In this document: in pieces, positions 60,019 to 60,290 of the stretch
Position numbering within the stretch: the first letter of the stretch is position 1
How the letters are laid out: each line of letters starts with the position of its first letter
Source of the DNA: Campylobacterota bacterium
GTDB taxonomy: Bacteria; Campylobacterota; Campylobacteria; Campylobacterales; Nitratiruptoraceae
Assembly (NCBI GenBank): GCA_013153715.1
Contig: JAADDW010000006.1
Location: 1-60,290 of the forward strand
Direction: 5' to 3'
DNA: 60,290 bases
Notes under the pieces: generated by a model
Seen by the model: only the letters and a program-made list of their open reading frames with translations
Told to the model about the DNA's origin: nothing
The model's database searches: none
Made by a program: the position numbers and the translations under genes

Positions 60019-60290
60019 TTACACTCCCATTATCGGGGGGTGGGAACTATTTTTTAGGAGGCCCTCCAATTTCTCCTCGATTTTCTGGAGGTGGTCCCCG
60101 ATGATCTCCACCCCCTTGAGGAAGTACTCCCTCCGCTCCTCCTCACCCACTCCGTAGAGACTCATGAGGAGGAAGGAGAGCTGGTGGAATGTGGCGGTCT
60201 GGAAGAGGTAGGTGGCCCTGGGGTTTTTGGAGGCGTGGCCCTTGACAGTTCTGTAGAAGGAGTTGGAGCGGCGGTAGATCTCCTCTACCG
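60019..60290 (-). CDS. 3' part of an unknown gene upstream of flagellin (cut by the window edge)
   Basis: The minus strand is open from the window end to a TAA at 60019-60021, giving 89 codons: VEEIYRRSNSFYRTVKGHAS through KLEGLLKNSSHPPIMGV. The protein is charged and helical, with no motif recognised. A stop-free frame of this length with normal codon use and no competing frame supports coding. The flagellin sigma-28 promoter at 60030-60056 lies within its last 10 or so codons. The start is outside the window. Confidence 0.6.
   Translation of the reverse strand, partial: VEEIYRRSNSFYRTVKGHASKNPRATYLFQTATFHQLSFLLMSLYGVGEEERREYFLKGVEIIGDHLQKIEEKLEGLLKNSSHPPIMGV
60030..60056 (-). promoter_or_regulatory. 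Sigma-28 (FliA) promoter for flagellin
   Basis: On the minus strand: TAAA (60053-60056), a 15-base spacer, then CCCGATAA (60030-60037), one base off the FliA consensus GCCGATAA. It precedes the flagellin ATG by 33 bases and lies inside the 3' end of the upstream coding frame. Confidence 0.85.

Overview
The window reads as a compact chromosomal segment of a Campylobacterota (Epsilonproteobacteria) bacterium, probably a free-living, microaerobic or anaerobic, flagellated one with fairly high G+C for the phylum. The evidence is lineage-typical genes and gene orders: a fused ispDF followed by an HP1021-type atypical response regulator, an ATP-sulfurylase-like gene and pgpA; a BioV-type pimeloyl-ACP esterase; a tmRNA whose tag (ANNTDYRPAYAVAA) resembles Helicobacter and Campylobacter tags; an epsilon-type recO; and sigma-28 promoters in front of flagellar genes. 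No rRNA, tRNA, CRISPR array or intact insertion sequence was seen. The genus cannot be fixed from the sequence alone.

Layout. 1-7.2 kb: a small unknown gene plus an Mrp-type ATPase, then on the minus strand a CoA-binding protein, ilvA, a Ppx/GppA phosphatase, ilvB, ilvN and lpxD. 7.2-14.5 kb: an M48 lipoprotein protease, and an iron operon (beta-barrel protein, feoA, feoB) with a Fur-box palindrome upstream. Close by are psd and a Fur-family regulator gene translationally coupled to a thiamine-binding protein. 13.5-16.4 kb: a translationally coupled tgt-pdxJ-pdxA operon. 16.4-24.7 kb (plus strand): a TrkA-like protein, aroB, an MscS-type channel, mtaB, an FtsH-like AAA+ protein with a destroyed zinc-protease motif, bioV, mog and a small gene.

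24.6-28.2 kb: a ClC channel, a 1-kb gene-poor tract with a possible 33-residue membrane peptide, tmRNA, and trpA. 28.3-34.5 kb: panB, ruvB, a PerM-family membrane protein, an orphan ParA-like ATPase, a second (canonical) mrp, and thiC. 34.6-40.5 kb: ispDF, the HP1021-like regulator, the ATP-sulfurylase-like gene, pgpA, two nuclease-fold proteins and a SYLF protein.

40.5-43.2 kb holds the most interesting block. A perfect FNR/NNR-type palindrome (TTGAT-N4-ATCAA) is placed exactly 41.5 bp from an expected start site with a TACAAT -10. It precedes a tightly packed operon: a DUF2249 protein with a Cys/His tail, a polytopic membrane protein with membrane histidines (NnrS or heme-copper-oxidase-like), an MIP18-type Fe-S protein, a small membrane protein, and a DUF1858-DUF2249 fusion. 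It looks like an oxygen- or nitric-oxide-responsive system of unknown function.

43.2-54.3 kb is a long minus-strand housekeeping run: gltB, gltD, an inositol-monophosphatase-family gene, accD, thiE, rlmH, an unknown membrane protein, dus and an FmdE-like gene. 54.3-60.3 kb holds recO, an unknown protein, flgL behind a sigma-28 promoter, then flagellin, flaG, fliD, fliS and a small FliT-sized gene. The flagellin promoter lies inside the 3' end of a gene cut by the window edge.

Genes are very dense. Within operons 1-4 bp stop/start overlaps are the rule, and several convergent pairs overlap by 4-32 bp.
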